Positions 45,326-52,968 of a stretch of DNA of 64,000 nt are shown one piece after another. The DNA lies in contig NZ_JAHLPZ010000005.1 in assembly GCF_018918185.1 (NCBI RefSeq), positions 1 to 64,000 on the forward strand. Reading direction: 5' to 3'. Within the stretch, counting starts at the first letter, position 1. The number at the start of each line of letters is the position of its first letter. The notes beneath the pieces were generated by a model. The model was not told where the DNA came from. It worked only from the letters and a program-made list of their open reading frames with translations, and searched no databases. The position numbers and the translations under genes are program-made. The stretch is from Eubacterium sp. MSJ-21. GTDB taxonomy: Bacteria; Bacillota; Clostridia; Lachnospirales; Lachnospiraceae.

Positions 45326-45369
45326 GCAGGGGATGAGAGAATCGAACTCCCGCCAAAGGTTTTGGAGAC
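45326..45369 (-). other. Displaced 3' fragment of tRNA-Trp: left attachment site of a mobile element
   Basis: Read on the minus strand this is the anticodon loop CTCCAAA (anticodon CCA), the 3' anticodon arm, the T-arm GGGAGTTCGATTCTCTC and the acceptor end ATCCCCTG of a bacterial tRNA-Trp. The 5' half (D-arm, 5' acceptor AGGGGAT) is missing: pairing breaks just before the anticodon loop. This pattern is expected where an element has integrated into a tRNA gene and rebuilt the full gene at its other end, here beyond the window's right edge. Confidence 0.75.
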
Positions 45370-45690
45370 AACATGTAAAATGCCTCCGAAGGCTTGTATT
45401 TACTGCATTCTTTTTGACTAAAACGTCAATTTCTGCAATTTTTTCTGCAACTAGGGGGATTTTTTTTGCCGTCGTTGCAATTTTCGTAGTTTTTTTCTAT
45501 CACAAAATGTATCATTTATTGGGGGAATCGTCAAATAGAATTACATGAAAACTTGTTTTTTTACCCCTCTCACATATAATAAAAGAGTGTGAACGTTGGT
45601 GCTAGTAAGATGAAATTGCGGTATAGATGGCAATACGACGGAAAAAATAATATGGCTAGCCATTTATTATAGATTTGGTTACGATAAAAA

Positions 45691-45837
45691 GAATTAGTTC
45701 TTCTGAAAAAACGGATTAAGCCACAGAATGAATTACAGATAGTAACAGTAAGCAAGCCTTCCGCATATGGAGAGTATGCACCATATAGATTTGCACAAAC
45801 GGAAGAAGAATTTTTTGAAATGGTAAATGAATTATAG
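45691..45837 (+). pseudogene. Small mobile-element protein remnant
   Basis: The frame reads KKRIKPQNELQIVTVSKPS and then AYGEYAPYRFAQTEEEFFEMVNEL before TAG. An in-frame TAA precedes it and no ATG or ribosome site is present, so the 5' end is lost. The VSKPSAYGEY wording resembles short accessory proteins of clostridial conjugative elements, but I cannot name the family with certainty. Confidence 0.35.
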
Positions 45838-45908
45838 AGCTGAAAAAAGCAGAAAGTTAAAAAATTGCATCAGGAGAGGAAGTAAAACATGAATTATAAA
45901 AAGGGTAC

Positions 45909-45937
45909 TTGAAAAAACAAGTACCCTCGTGTATAAT
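45909..45937 (+). promoter_or_regulatory. Promoter of putative antisense antitoxin RNA
   Basis: TTGAAA (45909-45914), a 17-nt spacer and TATAAT (45932-45937) on the plus strand. It faces the convergent small toxin gene at 46030-46113. Confidence 0.65.
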
Positions 45938-45943
45938 CTACTT

Positions 45944-46044
45944 AGAAAGTGAATCGGATGTGATTCCGATTTGCCCTCAGTAAAAAAATGTATTACAAGA
46001 ATAGCATCCAAACTTGGGCGGTAGGGATGCTATTTCTTTTTATT
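45944..46044 (+). ncRNA. Putative antisense RNA antitoxin (type I toxin-antitoxin)
   Basis: Predicted transcript of ~100 nt from the promoter at 45909-45937 to the hairpin AGCATCC (46003-46009) / GGATGCT (46025-46031) followed by ATTTCTTTTTATT. It overlaps the 3' end of the minus-strand toxin message, as in TxpA/RatA and BsrG/SR4 of Bacillus. Ends are estimates. Confidence 0.5.
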
Positions 46045-46113
46045 ATGATCGTCTATGTAAGACAGAGCCGCGAAAACAACGAGCAATAAAGTAAGTACTT
46101 CAAGCGTGTTCAT
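46030..46113 (-). CDS. Small holin-like type I toxin (27 aa)
   Basis: Encodes MNTLEVLTLLLVVFAALSYI, then DDHNKKK and a TAG stop: one hydrophobic helix with a polar, basic tail. This is the layout of the small holin-like toxins (Hol-Tox/TxpA type) that damage the membrane when their antisense RNA is absent. AAGGAGGG lies ~10 nt before the ATG. Its promoter on the minus strand is TTGAAC-17 nt-TATACT (46226-46198), giving a ~78-nt leader. The stop codon overlaps the shared terminator hairpin. Confidence 0.68.
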   Translation of the reverse strand: MNTLEVLTLLLVVFAALSYIDDHNKKK

Positions 46114-46197
46114 AGGGCATCACCCTCCTTTGTGAACTGGAGGGCATCTAATAATCGGAAAATCACATCCTGCTTTCCGTTCAATTATACAAAAGTA

Positions 46198-46226
46198 AGT
46201 ATAACACATACGACATGGGCGTTCAA
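46198..46226 (-). promoter_or_regulatory. Promoter of the small toxin gene
   Basis: Minus-strand TTGAAC (46226-46221), 17-nt spacer and TATACT (46203-46198), upstream of the 27-aa toxin. Confidence 0.6.
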
Positions 46227-46228
46227 AT

Positions 46229-46268
46229 TAAAAGAGGTTTTTCTATCATGTAGAAGAACCTCTTTTTT
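46229..46268 (+). terminator. Intrinsic terminator hairpin
   Basis: AAGAGGTTTTTCTA pairs with TAGAAGAACCTCTT (one bulge), followed by a T6 run. It insulates the toxin region from the next gene. Confidence 0.7.
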
Positions 46269-46476
46269 TATTTATGGGGGGAAAATACCATACTAAAATT
46301 GTAATCATACACCTACAAACGTTAAAAATTAGAGATTTTTTTGCAAACTGAGGAGGGGAAGGGATACTGCTAAAATAAATCTATAAATGCGTGAGGGGGT
46401 GGTCTATGGAGTAGACGGAGTATAGTTATACAGGATGCACAGTTGATAAAAGCACATTGGTAAAGGAGAGGTAAAT

Positions 46477-46980
46477 ATGACTACACCAAGAAGCTATGTA
46501 CAGAATTTGAAAAAAGGTATCATTACAATGGATATGTTGGAACAGGCACTTTACTCATGTAACAAGAGAGCAAAGAACTACAGGGATAAGCAGCAGATTT
46601 ATCGTGAGACCCGGATCATGTATAAATCACAGGGGAAATATTATAATGACATATATAAGACTGAGGAAAATAGCAGATATGAAAAGGAAAAATTCTACGA
46701 TTGGAAAGAAGAACTTTTGAAACTGGTAAAACCAGATGCAGTTCATATGCTCAAGCATGAAAATGAAAAAATTGAATATTTCCTTTTTTATGAGTTTAAG
46801 AATCATGGCTTTCACTCTCCGATTAAGTCAGATGATTTGAAGGAATGGAAGGATATGCCTATTGTAAATCTTGATAAACTTAACACAGAGGGAAGATGCA
46901 TTAATGATTTGCTGTCTGCGCAGTTTGTGCATAAGATGCTTCAACTGATTTGGACAGGAGAGTATGAGTTGGTAGAGTAA
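46477..46980 (+). CDS. Hypothetical mobile-element protein (paralogue of the 63.5-kb pseudogene)
   Basis: A 167-aa soluble protein, basic in the first half (MLEQALYSCNKRAKNYRDK), ending in LLSAQFVHKMLQLIWTGEYE. AAGGAGAGG precedes the start. A broken relative lies at 63.5-64.0 kb and shares NGIIT/KGIIT, IYSCNKRAKNYRD and SVQFVTKMLKL-type blocks, so this is a duplicated family in the element. Function unknown. A strong terminator follows. Confidence 0.75.
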   Translation: MTTPRSYVQNLKKGIITMDMLEQALYSCNKRAKNYRDKQQIYRETRIMYKSQGKYYNDIYKTEENSRYEKEKFYDWKEELLKLVKPDAVHMLKHENEKIEYFLFYEFKNHGFHSPIKSDDLKEWKDMPIVNLDKLNTEGRCINDLLSAQFVHKMLQLIWTGEYELVE

Positions 46981-47018
46981 AAGAATGGGACAGGTTGATT
47001 TCAGCCTGTCCCATTCTT
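46981..47018. terminator. Strong bidirectional terminator
   Basis: AAGAATGGGACAGG pairs with CCTGTCCCATTCTT (14-bp stem, 10-nt loop), between the plus-strand hypothetical gene and the minus-strand excisionase-like gene. Confidence 0.85.
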
Positions 47019-47021
47019 TAT

Positions 47022-47054
47022 GAGCTTTGGAGTATAGAGCATCAGAGCTCTTTG
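47022..47054. repeat. 33-bp hairpin repeat, copy 1
   Basis: This block, with GGAGTATAGAGCATCAGAGC at its core, recurs at 62593-62625 with one difference. AGCTYTG and CAGAGCT can pair, giving a second stem-loop behind each terminator. Confidence 0.7.
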
Positions 47055-47240
47055 TCAAAAATCATAAGTCTTGTACAAATTCCGATTCATAAATTTCTCA
47101 AATTCCGACTTGGGAATGAGATATTTTTTTCCGAGCTTGATTTTTGGAAAATCCGGCTGGCGGATTAAATCATAAGAGTTTGTTCTTCCGATTCTCAGAA
47201 TGTTCTGTATATCCTTGATTGTGTAGTAATATTCTTCCAT
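47055..47240 (-). CDS. Excisionase-like/AlpA-type HTH protein
   Basis: About 61 aa: MEEYYYTIKDIQNILRIGRT followed by SYDLIRQPDFPKIKLGKKYLIP and a short tail. This is the MerR-like winged helix of excisionases and AlpA regulators. The start at 47240 has GGAG 8 nt upstream. The stop is TGA, and reading through it gives no sensible extension, so TGA appears to be a true stop here, unlike in the mobility module. Confidence 0.8.
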   Translation of the reverse strand: MEEYYYTIKDIQNILRIGRTNSYDLIRQPDFPKIKLGKKYLIPKSEFEKFMNRNLYKTYDF

Positions 47241-47330
47241 GTCATGCTCTCCTTTATTGATACCCAATGCTGTTCTGTCAGATCGGCATACACATGTTGA
47301 GATCAACATGTATATGCCAAATCAGTTAAA

Positions 47331-47768
47331 TCAATGTAAAAGGTTGCCGCAATTTGCCCGGCAGAAAGCTTCTAAATCGAATTCATTTTCTTTATTTTCT
47401 TCCTGCTCAATCCGGGCAGCAAGGGCTGCTTGTGCCTGCTCCACACTGAAGGATGCTGCATTAAACAAGCAGCTCAGGATATAAGCCAACCGATACTGGA
47501 TGGCATTGCCCAAATGAGAAATCTGATAGCACACATACTCAATGTGATCAGGTGTGAGCTTGGTTAACTGTTGGGCTACCACCTCCCACGTGTAAATGGA
47601 GCCGCTGATTTTGTAAAATTCTTTGGGATATTTAGCGACGTTTAATGCCACGTTTCTGATTTCATTCATGAGTTCAACTTTTGACGCATCTAATTCCTGC
47701 ATGTCTGTTTCGTTTGTTGCCGTGATGCTGTCGCGAAGCTTTTTCATCAGTTCGATTTGTTGTTGCAT
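47331..47768 (-). CDS. DUF6017-like replication-associated protein
   Basis: A 145-aa protein. The middle (YKISGSIYTWEVVAQQLTKL, then TPDHIEYVCYQISHLGNAIQ and YRLAYILSCLFNA) resembles the DUF6017 module found at the C-terminus of clostridial element replication initiators. As a free module it may be an accessory factor or a fragment. AAAGGA precedes the start; it ends in TGA. Encoded just upstream of the excisionase-like gene on the same strand. Confidence 0.6.
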   Translation of the reverse strand: MQQQIELMKKLRDSITATNETDMQELDASKVELMNEIRNVALNVAKYPKEFYKISGSIYTWEVVAQQLTKLTPDHIEYVCYQISHLGNAIQYRLAYILSCLFNAASFSVEQAQAALAARIEQEENKENEFDLEAFCRANCGNLLH

Positions 47769-47903
47769 AGTTTATATCCTTTCTTTGTTCAAAATTTGTA
47801 TCCCTTTTCCATCGCTGCACTTCACGGCCCTCTAATTGATATATATACCTGATTTGCGTTGACTTTTTTCATATCCGCTTCCTTCTTTCTTCTTAAATCA
47901 ACC

Positions 47904-47921
47904 TAAATATGGTAGATTTTT
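47904..47921 (+). repeat. 18-bp element motif, copy 1
   Basis: TAAATATGGTAGATTTTT. A perfect inverted copy lies at 60282-60299 and a partial one at 51038-51051. In each case it lies upstream of a gene, with AAAAATCTACC reading toward that gene. Candidate shared operator. Confidence 0.6.
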
Positions 47922-48081
47922 CAAAAAAAATCGGAAAAAAGAAGAAAAAATACAAAAAGATGAAAAGACAAGCGAAAAGCGAAATTTGATTAAGAATATC
48001 AAGAAACAACTAAAAACGACCTAAAAAACAGAAACAATATAAGACAATACAAGACTAAGATACGCCAAGAATAATCGTAAG

Positions 48082-48117
48082 AACAATAAAAGGGAAAGAA
48101 TAAAAATTCCTTCCCTT
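48082..48117 (-). terminator. Terminator of the element methyltransferase
   Basis: On the minus strand, AGGGAAGGAAT pairs with ATTCTTTCCCT (one mismatch) and is followed by TTTTATTG, ~25 nt after the stop codon. Confidence 0.65.
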
Positions 48118-48139
48118 ACATAATCCAAAACAAATTTAT

Positions 48140-50065
48140 TTAAAATTTATAATTATCAGCCAGTGTGTTTTTTTGTATAAACAGATTCCGAATATACTGC
48201 TCCATGTAATCATAATCAATTTCTCCATCATCCTTGACAGGCAGGACAATCTTCTCGCGCAGGATTCGGAATTTGCTAAATTTATATCCGTAGTAATATT
48301 TGCTGTCTATTGCATTTGAGATACATGCAGACAGGAACAAACCGGAATATTGATTCATTTCGTGATTCTTAAATTGTAAGGTAATCACATGGGGATTGGA
48401 TATAAAGTTGTAAGGCTGATAAAAAGACGTTCCTTTTGTAGCAGTCTCGATGGTGACGACTTTCCCCGGATTCACATGTGCCGGTCGACCGGTAAGCAGT
48501 GTATCAGAATAGAATCCCTCATATGCATTATCGAACATGGAAGTGGTTACTCTTGGCAGATGATTACCGGGAACTAAAAGCTTCTCGTTGGTTATTTTGG
48601 CTCCGCTTATGATAAAGGTTTCGCCTAGTTGAAATACAGCCCATTTTTTTTCGTTCAGACTTTCAAGCTGAATAGGAGTTCCCTTTGCCGGTTCATGCTC
48701 GAATAAATCTGCCCGTGCATTTAATACCATGCGATAGTGGAAGGTAAGGTATTTATTTACGGCTGAATCAAATACGTCTGCTTCCGGGATATTCAGGTTT
48801 GAATGGTAAAAATTATAAAGCCATTCATCATCCGATTTTATCATGGTGTTTATACAAAAATCAGTATCTGCTTCCTCTTTGCCGTTCCATACGTTTAGCA
48901 GATATTCCTTGCGTGAATCGGCTTCGGTCGTGTAGGTGCGTCCGATATGTGGATGATTGACAAAGCCGTCATCCTTGAAATTAATAAATTTACAAAGCTT
49001 GTTTTCAGGATGCGGTCTGTGGGCGGTAAAAATTGCAATAATTGGCATGGATGCAACCCCATAAAAAGTATTAGGATTTAAAGTAATGACACCTTCCAAG
49101 GTATGGTGTTGGTATATGTGGAGTTTATAGTGGTTGGTCTGCTTAGACATTACAAATGTGGAAGCAGGTACAACAACTGCACACTTTGCTCCATCTGTCA
49201 ATGAATCAAGCAGATGGCTGACATAGCAGATTTCATTCAATGAAACATCCTTCTTGCCCTGTGCGTAAGGCGGATTCATAAAACCGACAGTTGCTTTCAC
49301 AGATTCCCGAATCTGACTGCTTGGAAGCTCCATGAAATTCAGACAGCAGATATGATCGGTATTGCATTGCCGCAGTATCAGATTCGTCACTGTAATTGTA
49401 AACATTTGCGGCTGGATGTCGAAGCCGTACAGACTGTTGCAGATCACACTTTCAGCTGCACCATTATTTAACAGCTTAAGCAGCGAAGAAATGAGAAATC
49501 CACCGGTACCACAGCAGGGGTCCAATATGATATCTGTTGGCTTTAAATCGACTAAATCTGAGATCAAATCCAAAACGAAGGATGGCGTGATGATGGTTCC
49601 TAAATTCTGCTTATCGGAGCCGGAATACCGCATGAACTGGTTGTAAAAAACACCGAGATAATCAGTATTTAATTGATGCTCACGGCAAAATGCTACCAGC
49701 TGTTCATTCAGACAACGTAAAAAGTATTTGATCGGGGTTTCATCCAATTTAGAATGAACGGTATTGATAGCGTCAATATTTTTCAAACATAAAAACGAAC
49801 TCATGATTGTCTGAAGGGATTTTTTGTTTGACAACCGTTTTGATAACTCAGTCTCCAGAAAGGTATATATTTTTTCTCCGTCTGAGATATTGGTATCTCC
49901 TGTCAAAGTATCAAAAAAAATGATATCTGAAAAATGGATGGTTAATAAACATGCGGATACAACCATCATTTTATCCAGATCTCGCATGTTGCTATATAAT
50001 CGGATTTGTTCGTTTAATTCAACTGCATATTTATTTATATCGTCTAAATATTGGTAAGTATTCAT
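48140..50065 (-). CDS. N6-adenine DNA methyltransferase with fused target-recognition-like domain
   Basis: A 641-aa protein. An N-terminal helical part (~1-150) is followed by a gamma-type MTase core with LGTIITPSFVLDL, motif I ILDPCCGTGGFLI and catalytic NPPYAQGKK. The C-terminal ~180 residues (WAVFQLGETFIISGAKI ... KIVLPVKDDGEIDYDYMEQY) resemble an HsdS-like target recognition domain, as in fused type I/IIG-like enzymes. No nuclease domain or restriction gene is adjacent, so it may protect the element from host restriction. Contains no in-frame TGA and ends in TAA. Confidence 0.88.
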   Translation of the reverse strand: MNTYQYLDDINKYAVELNEQIRLYSNMRDLDKMMVVSACLLTIHFSDIIFFDTLTGDTNISDGEKIYTFLETELSKRLSNKKSLQTIMSSFLCLKNIDAINTVHSKLDETPIKYFLRCLNEQLVAFCREHQLNTDYLGVFYNQFMRYSGSDKQNLGTIITPSFVLDLISDLVDLKPTDIILDPCCGTGGFLISSLLKLLNNGAAESVICNSLYGFDIQPQMFTITVTNLILRQCNTDHICCLNFMELPSSQIRESVKATVGFMNPPYAQGKKDVSLNEICYVSHLLDSLTDGAKCAVVVPASTFVMSKQTNHYKLHIYQHHTLEGVITLNPNTFYGVASMPIIAIFTAHRPHPENKLCKFINFKDDGFVNHPHIGRTYTTEADSRKEYLLNVWNGKEEADTDFCINTMIKSDDEWLYNFYHSNLNIPEADVFDSAVNKYLTFHYRMVLNARADLFEHEPAKGTPIQLESLNEKKWAVFQLGETFIISGAKITNEKLLVPGNHLPRVTTSMFDNAYEGFYSDTLLTGRPAHVNPGKVVTIETATKGTSFYQPYNFISNPHVITLQFKNHEMNQYSGLFLSACISNAIDSKYYYGYKFSKFRILREKIVLPVKDDGEIDYDYMEQYIRNLFIQKNTLADNYKF

Positions 50066-50350
50066 TTCGTTGATTCCTTTTTTAGGGTTTTATCTACAAA
50101 AATTTATTATACAACTTTTCGGGGGGAGAATGTGTAAAAAAATGGAAAAACGTAAATACCATAGATAGATTAGATAGATAGATTTATATATATTTGTTTA
50201 GTCTTTATTTGATTGTTATATATTCTTGTTGCTTTTCCAGTGGCACGAATCTAAACGTAATAAAAACAAGCAGGAGAAATCCCGGTTGCAGAAAAAAATA
50301 GAATAGATTTTTTTGAGGGAGAGCGCTTGTTAATATCTTACGTCTGTCAA

Positions 50351-50377
50351 AAAAAGAGGAATTAAATTCCTCTTTTT
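50351..50377 (-). terminator. Terminator of the HTH replication-type gene
   Basis: AAAAAGAGGAATT / AATTCCTCTTTTT hairpin with a T-rich minus-strand side, just after the stop of the gene at 50405-50998. Confidence 0.75.
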
Positions 50378-50404
50378 GGCAGATGCAAAGATTATTCCTC
50401 ATCT

Positions 50405-50998
50405 TTATTTTTCTTTTCTTTTTTTATCTTTTACCTTCGACTCGCTATACAGATGCAAGGTTGTAGATTCAAAGCGTCCGGCACATTCCTTTTCCAGATA
50501 TCCCTTATCTATCAGTCCCTTTTCGGCATTGACGATCATGGCTTCACCATTGCCTAACTTTTTAGCAAGCCTCTTTTTGTCAACATCATAAGTCGGCGAA
50601 AAGGAGTGAAGAATCGCATAATACCCCATCTCCGCAAGCGTAACCGTTTCATCTCGGCAGATGGCATTTGGTACCATCGTATATGGTTCTTTTTCAGCTC
50701 CCTTTGGTTCCGATACGGTGGCTTTTTGCCCAGCGAACCTATGCTTTTTATCCCTGATCAGTTCGATTTTTACCAGTTCTTCCGCTTCCAATTTGTCCAG
50801 CGCTGCATTGAGCGTGGTTCTTCCACCAGCACAGATTTCTTTTGTCCCTTGAATGCTGAAGCTCCAATTAGGTGGTAAGGACTTCAGCTGCAGATACAGC
50901 CCGATTTCTTTCAGGGTCAACTTGAGATTAAACAAGACCTCATTTGAGATGATAGTGAAGTCGCTCTTGACTTCTTTGCCTTTGATTACACGTGCCAT
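50405..50998 (-). CDS. HTH replication-initiator-like protein
   Basis: A 197-aa protein. The N-terminal FTIISNEVLFNLKLTLKEIG followed by LYLQLKSLPPNWSFSIQGT and GRTTLNAALDKLEAEELVKI is the winged-helix (HTH_36-like) module found in replication proteins and regulators of clostridial elements. A second similar HTH repeat follows (~residues 105-165), and the C-terminus is strongly basic. AAAGGAGG precedes the ATG. Probably controls or initiates element replication. Confidence 0.72.
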   Translation of the reverse strand: MARVIKGKEVKSDFTIISNEVLFNLKLTLKEIGLYLQLKSLPPNWSFSIQGTKEICAGGRTTLNAALDKLEAEELVKIELIRDKKHRFAGQKATVSEPKGAEKEPYTMVPNAICRDETVTLAEMGYYAILHSFSPTYDVDKKRLAKKLGNGEAMIVNAEKGLIDKGYLEKECAGRFESTTLHLYSESKVKDKKRKEK

Positions 50999-50999
50999 A

Positions 51000-51485
51000 T
51001 GGCATCGCCTCCTTTGGGTGTTTTTTTTTAATCAAATTAAATATGGTAAAAAAACCCAAAAAAAACAGACATTTATAACCAATGTCTGAAAAATCATATA
51101 TTTTTTTTATAGAGAAGAGTGTCTTTTGAATATATTTTTATATTTGCGATATACGCTTAACTCCTACAAGAATCAAAAACACAGAATACAAACACAAGTA
51201 CAAAATTATGAAGCTACGGATACCTGATATAATGAGACAATTTACGGATTACCAAAACTGTTCATGGTGTGGACAAAAAAATTTATATTTATTATTTCTC
51301 TCCTATATCTCTTCTCTAAGTTCAAGATAAGTATAACGCGTATGCATTACAAAAGATATAGATACATCATAAAAAAATCATTCATTGCGGGTTTCATATA
51401 CGGAGAAGTCTATTTTGTTTATTTCTTATTTCTTTTTCTTCCATATTTAATGTGAAAAGCAAAAACGTGTGAAGGGGGTGCATAA
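51000..51485. other. AT-rich intergenic region of the element
   Basis: About 490 nt between the divergent HTH gene and the module starting at 51486. It contains a partial copy of the 18-bp motif (TTAAATATGGTA at 51037), many A and T runs and no supported gene. Promoters for both directions, or an origin, may lie here, but none is clear. Confidence 0.5.
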
Positions 51486-51761
51486 ATGACATACACGGAA
51501 AGCTACAATCTGCTCTTATGGTTTGACCGATTGAACCCGGCTTATGTTCATCGGCTTGCCGCAGAAAACAAGCAGACAGACATTGCATTTCGTCATGAGC
51601 TGGAACAGCGGGTATACCTCATAAAGAACCTGACAAAACGGCAGAGACAGTTCCTTCTTGGACGGGTTGCAGAGATGGAAGAGGAAGAAATCTCCATGAT
51701 GGAGAGAGTGAATCATCTGCCGTTTCGGGATATCTACGAACGGCTTCAAGGAAAGGAGTAA
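51486..51761 (+). CDS. Hypothetical helical protein, first gene of the mobility module
   Basis: A 91-aa, mainly helical, charged protein (MTYTESYNLLLWFDRLNPAY; RQRQFLLGRVAEMEEEEISM). No family recognised. AAGGGGG precedes the ATG. It starts a long plus-strand series running to the relaxase, and the next gene begins 4 nt later. Ends in TAA. Confidence 0.7.
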   Translation: MTYTESYNLLLWFDRLNPAYVHRLAAENKQTDIAFRHELEQRVYLIKNLTKRQRQFLLGRVAEMEEEEISMMERVNHLPFRDIYERLQGKE

Positions 51762-51765
51762 AGGT

Positions 51766-52287
51766 ATGGATACGAAAGACATCAATCTGAAATTGTACAT
51801 GCTGGCAGAAGAACGATGGGGCACGCAGCGGGCGATGGCTTCCCATTTTGGGTTAAGTCCGTTCAGTCTGAACCGGATGTTTGCCGGAAAAAGACATATG
51901 GAGATTTATCGCTTTGTCAATGTCTGTCATGAACTGCATATTTTTCCGCACGATCTTCTGCGTGGAGAGTTTCAGAGAGACTGGGATGCAGACGTGGAGC
52001 CTATGACAAATCAGAAGGTGGCACGAATGATGGAAAAGATCAGGGTTGCGCGGATGCGGGAGCTTACAAAAGAGGAAAAAAAGAAGCTGGCGCAAAACCG
52101 GCTCGAAAATCCTGCCATGGTGGCTTCCATTCAAAGGTGTGAGAGGGCAAAAAACAAGCTTGAGGACATGGATGCAAATGCATTAAAGGCAATAAAACGA
52201 AATATATGCATGGAAGATCTGTTCCATTTCTGCGATTTTTATATGTTTGAGCCGGAACGCTTTTTTGAGGAATTGCTGGATGCGTAA
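51766..52287 (+). CDS. HTH protein of the mobility module
   Basis: A 173-aa protein. An XRE-like helix-turn-helix is suggested by TQRAMASHFGLSPFSLNRMFAG (residues ~19-40). The rest is helical, with a basic region (KIRVARMRELTKEEKKKLAQ). It may regulate the module. GGAG precedes the ATG. Ends in TAA. Confidence 0.7.
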   Translation: MDTKDINLKLYMLAEERWGTQRAMASHFGLSPFSLNRMFAGKRHMEIYRFVNVCHELHIFPHDLLRGEFQRDWDADVEPMTNQKVARMMEKIRVARMRELTKEEKKKLAQNRLENPAMVASIQRCERAKNKLEDMDANALKAIKRNICMEDLFHFCDFYMFEPERFFEELLDA

Positions 52288-52392
52288 GTCAATATGGAAA
52301 TAAAGAAAAATTGCGGGATCCACGGTTGGGAGATCAAGTGACAGGCGGTATAGTGAGAAAAGAAATAGTATTGAAATTCAGGAGGTATTCGT

Positions 52393-52965
52393 ATGGAAAA
52401 TAAGATTATTATTCAAACCAAAACGGCGTATTTGCACTGCTTTGAACCATTTTCATTTGCCAAGGATGGAAGCGGTGGAAAATACATGTGTACATGTATC
52501 AATTCAAAAGATGACCAGCAGACGAAAGCGATGGTTGATAAGGCAATTCAGGCAGCAATCGAGAAAGGAAGAAACGAGCTGTGGAACGGAAGAATCCCGC
52601 CGAATCTGTACAGCCCGGTAAAGGACGGTGATGAGAGGGAGGACAAAGATAAAATATTCAAGAACAGCTTTTACATTGTGGCAAAATCAAAGCTTGCACC
52701 GGATATCGTAGATCAGAAGGTGCATCCGATATTTGACAAAAAGAAGATTTATTCCGGTTGTATCTGCAATGTTGCATTGACATTTCTTCCGTATAAGGCG
52801 GGACCAAATAATGGTATCACATGCATGCTCGGAAATATTCAGTTGGTACGGCAGGCACAGGCACTCGGCGGACATACGCGTGCAGAGGATGAATTTAGTG
52901 TGATAGAAGATGAGAATACAGAAGATGCAACAGCAGAGTTCAATTCGTTAAATCAGGAAGGATAG
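52393..52965 (+). CDS. DUF2815-like ssDNA-binding protein
   Basis: A 190-aa protein resembling DUF2815, the phage-type ssDNA-binding fold: YLHCFEPFSFAKDGSGGKYM, a middle KDKIFKNSFYIVAKSK and a terminal CNVALTFLPYKAGPNNGITCMLGNIQLV, followed by an acidic tail as in SSB proteins. It would coat single-stranded element DNA during transfer or replication. AGGAGG precedes the start. Ends in TAG, 3 nt before the reverse transcriptase start. Confidence 0.75.
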   Translation: MENKIIIQTKTAYLHCFEPFSFAKDGSGGKYMCTCINSKDDQQTKAMVDKAIQAAIEKGRNELWNGRIPPNLYSPVKDGDEREDKDKIFKNSFYIVAKSKLAPDIVDQKVHPIFDKKKIYSGCICNVALTFLPYKAGPNNGITCMLGNIQLVRQAQALGGHTRAEDEFSVIEDENTEDATAEFNSLNQEG

Positions 52966-52968
52966 CAT

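Noticed and set aside
45326-45369. Complete functional tRNA gene
   Set aside because: The 5' acceptor, D-arm and 5' anticodon stem are missing; only the 3' part matches tRNA-Trp.
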